Assembly: GCF_020217185.1 (NCBI RefSeq)
Contig: NZ_JAIWNX010000020.1
Span: 1 to 10,000, forward strand
DNA length: 10,000 nucleotides
From: Asticcacaulis sp.
GTDB taxonomy: Bacteria; Pseudomonadota; Alphaproteobacteria; Caulobacterales; Caulobacteraceae
Direction: 5' to 3'
The notes under the pieces are model-generated. The model made no database searches. It was given only the letters and a program-made list of their open reading frames with translations, and was not told where the DNA came from. The first letter of the stretch is position 1; each line of letters begins with the position of its first letter. Made by a program: the position numbers and the translations under genes. Positions 7,723 through 10,000 of the stretch are shown here, one piece after another.

Positions 7723-7798
7723 TGGTAGGCGCGGAGGGACTCGAACCCCCAACCAGACCGTTATGAGCGGTCGGCTCTAACCATTGAGCTACACGCCC
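7723..7798 (-). tRNA. tRNA with CAU anticodon, probably tRNA-Ile2
   Basis: The 76-nt minus-strand sequence folds fully: acceptor GGGCGTG with CGCGCCT (two G-U pairs), D-arm GCTC/GAGC, anticodon arm GACCG-CTCATAA-CGGTC, variable TGGTT, T-arm GGGGG-TTCGAGT-CCCTC, discriminator A and encoded CCA (7725-7723). The anticodon CAU is at 7775-7773. Three tRNAs share CAU. Initiator tRNA is unlikely: it usually has an unpaired first base and three G-C pairs closing the anticodon stem. The short D-loop (AATGGTTA) and the TGGTT variable region resemble E. coli tRNA-Ile2 more than elongator tRNA-Met. If it is Ile2, the C is changed to lysidine by TilS so that it reads AUA. The Ile2 versus elongator Met choice is an inference from memory. 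Confidence 0.93.
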
Positions 7799-7841
7799 GC
7801 ACCAAAGGCAGGGGTTGCGTGCCTAACACGCTCCCGCAAGG

Positions 7842-7869
7842 ATTTAAAGCCCTCTGCCGGTATTTTCAA
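7842..7869 (-). promoter_or_regulatory. Candidate promoter for the tRNA
   Basis: On the minus strand TTGAAA (7869-7864, 5 of 6 to TTGACA) and TTAAAT (7847-7842, 4 of 6 to TATAAT) are separated by 16 bases. The -10 ends 43 bases before the tRNA, a normal distance allowing a short processed leader. That leader contains a small inverted repeat (7817-7821 with 7827-7831). Confidence 0.45.
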
Positions 7870-7959
7870 CATGCAGACACGGCGGCGACAAAGCTGACGC
7901 CAGATCGTCAGTCCGGTTCATGCGTCATTCACACGCGCACATGGATTATTGACACACAG

Positions 7960-7980
7960 GCGGGGCATTCTCCGCCCCGT
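7960..7980. other. Small GC-rich inverted repeat upstream of the SIMPL gene
   Basis: CGGGGC (7961-7966) and GCCCCG (7974-7979) can pair around a seven-base loop, about 70 bases before the SIMPL start. No T-run follows in either direction. A perfect TTGACA at 7949-7954 lies just before it, but without a good -10 at 16-18 bases. The rest of 7799-8050 shows nothing further apart from the tRNA promoter. Confidence 0.25.
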
Positions 7981-8050
7981 GACGCCCCCGCCGGGTCTTA
8001 AAAAGGCCACGCCGGAGCGCCAGACTGATTTTAAAAGAAGAGAGACACCT

Positions 8051-8794
8051 ATGAAACGGATGTTCGCGGTTTCCGCCGCTGCCCTCGCCCTGATGACCGC
8101 CGCCGCGCCGGTAATGGCCCAAACCCCTGAAGCGCCCAAGGCGGAGCGCATGGCGCCTCATCAAATGGGCACCCTGCTCACCCTGTCGGAAACGGCCGAG
8201 GTGCGCTCGACGCCGGACGTCGCCTTCATCACCTTTGGCGTGGTCACCGAGGCCAAAACCGCCGAAGAGGCCATGAAGCTCAACGCCCAGAAGATGAACA
8301 GCGTCTTTGCCGCCGTAAAGGCGCAGGGCATTGCCGACAAAAACGTGCAGACGACCGGCCTCAGCCTCAACGCTGTCTATGATTACCCGCAAAACGGCGG
8401 CACGCCGACCTTGCGCGGCTATCAGGCCAGCAATCGTATCAGCGTGCGCGTGGAAGAGGTCAAAAAGCTGGGCGGGGCCATCGACGCGGTAGTCAAGGCC
8501 GGTATCAACCAGATCGACGGCATCTCCTTCGGTCTGAAAGACCCGTCGGCCGCCGAGGACAAGGCGCGCATCGAGGCGACCAAAACCCTGATGGCGCGCG
8601 CCGAGCTTTATGCCAAATCACTGGGCAAGACGGTGAAGCGCATCAAGTCGCTGAACGAAAACGCCGCCATGTCCGCGCCTCCGCCTATGCCGATGGTCCG
8701 CGCCATGGCCATGAAGGCCGAGTCCGATACGGCCATTGCCGGCGGCGAGGTTTCGACCGCGATGACGCTCAATGCCGAGTTTGTGCTGGAATAG
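8051..8794 (+). CDS. Periplasmic SIMPL-domain (DUF541) protein
   Basis: This 247-residue protein belongs to the SIMPL/DUF541 family (E. coli YggE, Brucella BP26). These are periplasmic or envelope proteins linked to oxidative stress and oligomer formation, with no settled biochemical activity. A signal peptide covers 1-23, with likely cleavage after VMA. The SIMPL domain runs from about 42 to 246: LSETAEVRSTPDVAFITFGVVTE at its start, the VQTTGLSLNAVYDY strand (99-112), YQASNRISVRVEEV (124-137), INQIDGISFGLKD (152-164) and a final AMTLNAEFVLE. Residues 207-222 form a Met- and Pro-rich stretch with Met-X-Met pairs. The frame is open 34 codons further upstream, but the ATG at 8051 is chosen because it gives a proper signal peptide and has an AAGAAGAGAG Shine-Dalgarno region just before it. 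The gene ends 24 bp before a strong terminator, so it is probably a single-gene unit. Confidence 0.92.
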   Translation: MKRMFAVSAAALALMTAAAPVMAQTPEAPKAERMAPHQMGTLLTLSETAEVRSTPDVAFITFGVVTEAKTAEEAMKLNAQKMNSVFAAVKAQGIADKNVQTTGLSLNAVYDYPQNGGTPTLRGYQASNRISVRVEEVKKLGGAIDAVVKAGINQIDGISFGLKDPSAAEDKARIEATKTLMARAELYAKSLGKTVKRIKSLNENAAMSAPPPMPMVRAMAMKAESDTAIAGGEVSTAMTLNAEFVLE

Positions 8795-8818
8795 GCCTTA
8801 CTCTGAACGCATGACACC

Positions 8819-8870
8819 TCCCCCCGGTGAGTGATAGGTTACCTGTCACAACCACCGGGGGGATTTTTTT
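8819..8870 (+). terminator. Two-tier hairpin terminator after the SIMPL gene, containing the DUF805 ribosome binding site
   Basis: An outer stem of 11 uninterrupted pairs joins 8819-8829 with 8853-8863 (TCCCCCCGGTG with CACCGGGGGGA). Nested inside is an eight-pair stem (8831-8838 with 8842-8849, one U-G pair) with a three-base loop. Seven Ts follow (8864-8870), a classic Rho-independent terminator for the SIMPL mRNA. The T-run touches the ATG of the next gene at 8871, and the only Shine-Dalgarno-like sequence for that gene, GGGGGGA (8857-8863), is the 3' arm of the stem. The structure can therefore both end transcription and hide the ribosome binding site of any read-through mRNA. Confidence 0.88.
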
Positions 8871-9383
8871 ATGTGGCGTTTTCTGTTGTCCACCAAAGGG
8901 CGTACCGCGCGCCTGCCTTATGCGTTGTTCATGGTAACTACGTCGCTAATTGTGTATGCGATTTCCACTCTCATCGTGCCGATGTTTAGTAATATCGGTA
9001 TGCCTGCGTATGGTTACGCTCTTGTTCTGGCAGGACTGCCGGGCCTTTTACTGGTGTGGCCAGCTTTTGCTTTGTCGGCACGCCGGTTGAAGGACATGAG
9101 CGCGCCGACATGGCCAGCCCTGTTCTTTCTTATGCCCTGGCTCATCTCTGTTGTTTTCATAGCCATACCTTTTGTGCTGCCTATTGTTCCGGAGAGTGGC
9201 ACCGGGGTGAATCCTGAGTATCAGCAAATAAGCAGCGCAATTACCATCGCCTCAAAAGCGGGCTTCTGGTTAAGCAAGGTGATAACCCTGATCCTCTGCT
9301 TCATCCCCGGCACCAAGGGGCCCAACCGTTACGGCCCGCCGCCGGGACAAAAGGCCGCGCCCGACCTCAGCGTCTTCGAATAG
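8871..9383 (+). CDS. DUF805 family membrane protein
   Basis: This 170-residue inner-membrane protein belongs to DUF805 (E. coli YhaH type), whose function is unknown. An N-terminal STKGRTARLPYALF matches the family's 'GR.sR..yw.f' opening. Four hydrophobic segments follow (about 15-38, 48-68, 82-105, 128-145). The signature SARRLKDM (69-76) lies after the second helix and PGTKGPNRYGPPP (146-158) at the end. Length is a little above the family's common 110-150 residues, mainly from a longer loop around 106-127. The ATG at 8871 gives a normal N-terminus, although the preceding bases are the T-run and stem of a terminator, so expression may depend on read-through or on a promoter I could not identify. 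The first three quarters use more A/T-ending codons than the neighbours, while the last 25 codons look like the rest of the window. Confidence 0.88.
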   Translation: MWRFLLSTKGRTARLPYALFMVTTSLIVYAISTLIVPMFSNIGMPAYGYALVLAGLPGLLLVWPAFALSARRLKDMSAPTWPALFFLMPWLISVVFIAIPFVLPIVPESGTGVNPEYQQISSAITIASKAGFWLSKVITLILCFIPGTKGPNRYGPPPGQKAAPDLSVFE

Positions 9384-9419
9384 GCTTGCCGCGCGCCCGC
9401 CTTTGGGCGAAAAGGCAGC

Positions 9420-10000
9420 ATGAGCCAGCCCTACGCCTCCACCGTCACGCCCTTGTTCACCACCGAAATCTACCGCGCCGACCTGTCGGACATGCCGGAT
9501 TTCGCGGCCTATCTGGAGGAGATCGACGACACCTGCCGCGCCTTTGCCGATGAGGACGAGGCCGGGCAAAACTGGTCGCAGCAAAAGGGCTATCTCGGCT
9601 ACACCTCCTATGGGTCATTGAACAACCTACCCCTGCTGGCCAGCGCCTTTGAAGACCTCAAGGCGCATACCGACGCCCACGCGGCACGCTTTGTCGAGAT
9701 TCTGGAATACGACCTGCCCGCCGGGGCGCTGAAGCTCGACAATATGTGGATCAATATTCTGGAGCCCATGGGGCACCATTCGAACCACATCCACCCGCAC
9801 AGCCTGATTTCCGGCACCTTCTACGTCAGCGTGCCCGACGGGGCCAGCGCGCTCAAATTCGAAGACCCGCGCCTGACCAGCTTTATGAATTCGCCGCCGC
9901 GCAAGGAAGGGGCCAAGCGCGAGCATCAGCCCTTCGTCTATGAGGCGCCAAAGCCCGGCACAATCCTGATGTGGGAAAGCTGGCTGCGCCACGAAGTGCC
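9420..10000 (+). CDS. Putative 2OG-Fe(II) oxygenase, TIGR02466 type (3' end outside the window)
   Basis: The frame is open for 193 codons from ATG 9420 to the window edge and lacks a stop. The protein resembles the TIGR02466 group of putative 2-oxoglutarate/Fe(II)-dependent oxygenases: TPLFTTEIYRADL at the start, NMWINILEPMGHHSNHIHP (108-126), the signature HPHSLISGTFYVSVP (125-139) with LKFEDPR (145-151), and PGTILMWESWLRHEV (179-193). H125 and the nearby His cluster, with H191 as the distal His, are the likely iron ligands, by analogy with the double-stranded beta-helix fold. Substrate is unknown for the group. A Shine-Dalgarno AAAAGG lies five bases before the ATG. It follows the DUF805 stop by 36 bp on the same strand, with only a five-pair hairpin (9394-9398 with 9405-9409) and no T-run between, so co-transcription is possible. 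Probably about 5-20 residues are missing. Confidence 0.85.
   Translation, partial: MSQPYASTVTPLFTTEIYRADLSDMPDFAAYLEEIDDTCRAFADEDEAGQNWSQQKGYLGYTSYGSLNNLPLLASAFEDLKAHTDAHAARFVEILEYDLPAGALKLDNMWINILEPMGHHSNHIHPHSLISGTFYVSVPDGASALKFEDPRLTSFMNSPPRKEGAKREHQPFVYEAPKPGTILMWESWLRHEV

Noticed and set aside
7542..7766. Intact small gene of 74 residues
   Set aside because: Its middle matches an integrase C-terminus with frame changes and its last part is antisense tRNA, so it is better read as a pseudogene fragment running into the tRNA.
7949..7977. Sigma-70 promoter from the perfect TTGACA at 7949
   Set aside because: No acceptable -10 hexamer is found 16-18 bases downstream; the position is GC-rich (CCGCCC).
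7949..8050. N-terminal extension of the SIMPL protein from an upstream ATG
   Set aside because: The extension would bury the signal peptide, and the Shine-Dalgarno region lies before the ATG at 8051.
1..10000. CRISPR array, insertion sequence or toxin-antitoxin pair
   Set aside because: No regular repeat-spacer pattern, no transposase or terminal inverted repeats, and no small two-gene module were seen on either strand.

Overview
The window looks like chromosomal DNA of a GC-rich alphaproteobacterium. The secreted carbohydrate-active enzymes, the SIMPL-domain and DUF805 proteins and the TIGR02466-type oxygenase would suit Caulobacteraceae such as Asticcacaulis. This genus-level guess rests on gene content and protein style only, not on a search.

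Layout. (1) 15-2399, plus strand: an MacB/FtsX-type ABC transporter permease with two permease modules; its ATPase is not in the window. (2) 7195-2414, minus strand: a two-gene set for sugar-polymer breakdown. An exported GH2 beta-galactosidase-type enzyme (GTG start at 7195) is followed after 90 bp by an exported GH3 beta-glucosidase/xylosidase-type enzyme. The permease and the GH3 gene converge and are only 14 bp apart. (3) 7196-7722: about 530 bp without an intact gene. The half next to GH2 holds inverted and direct repeats that look regulatory. The far half holds the decayed C-terminal end of a tyrosine recombinase (integrase). (4) 7723-7798, minus strand: a tRNA with anticodon CAU, more like tRNA-Ile2 than elongator tRNA-Met; the integrase relic lies next to its 3' end. 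(5) 8051-8794, plus strand: a periplasmic SIMPL (DUF541) protein, ending in a strong hairpin terminator. (6) 8871-9383, plus strand: a DUF805 membrane protein whose ATG directly follows the terminator's T-run. (7) 9420 to the window end, plus strand: a putative 2OG-Fe(II) oxygenase of the TIGR02466 type, cut by the window edge.

How they work together. GH2 and GH3 are probably co-transcribed and act outside the cytoplasm on the same oligosaccharides. The GH3 enzyme could finish what GH2 begins, but no transporter or regulator for this pathway is visible here. The tRNA plus integrase relic suggests an old integration site; whether the glycosidase block came with that element cannot be decided from this window.

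I found no clear new multi-gene system. The observations most worth following up are the terminator hairpin that also contains the DUF805 ribosome binding site, the integrase relic beside the tRNA, and the repeats upstream of the glycosidase operon.
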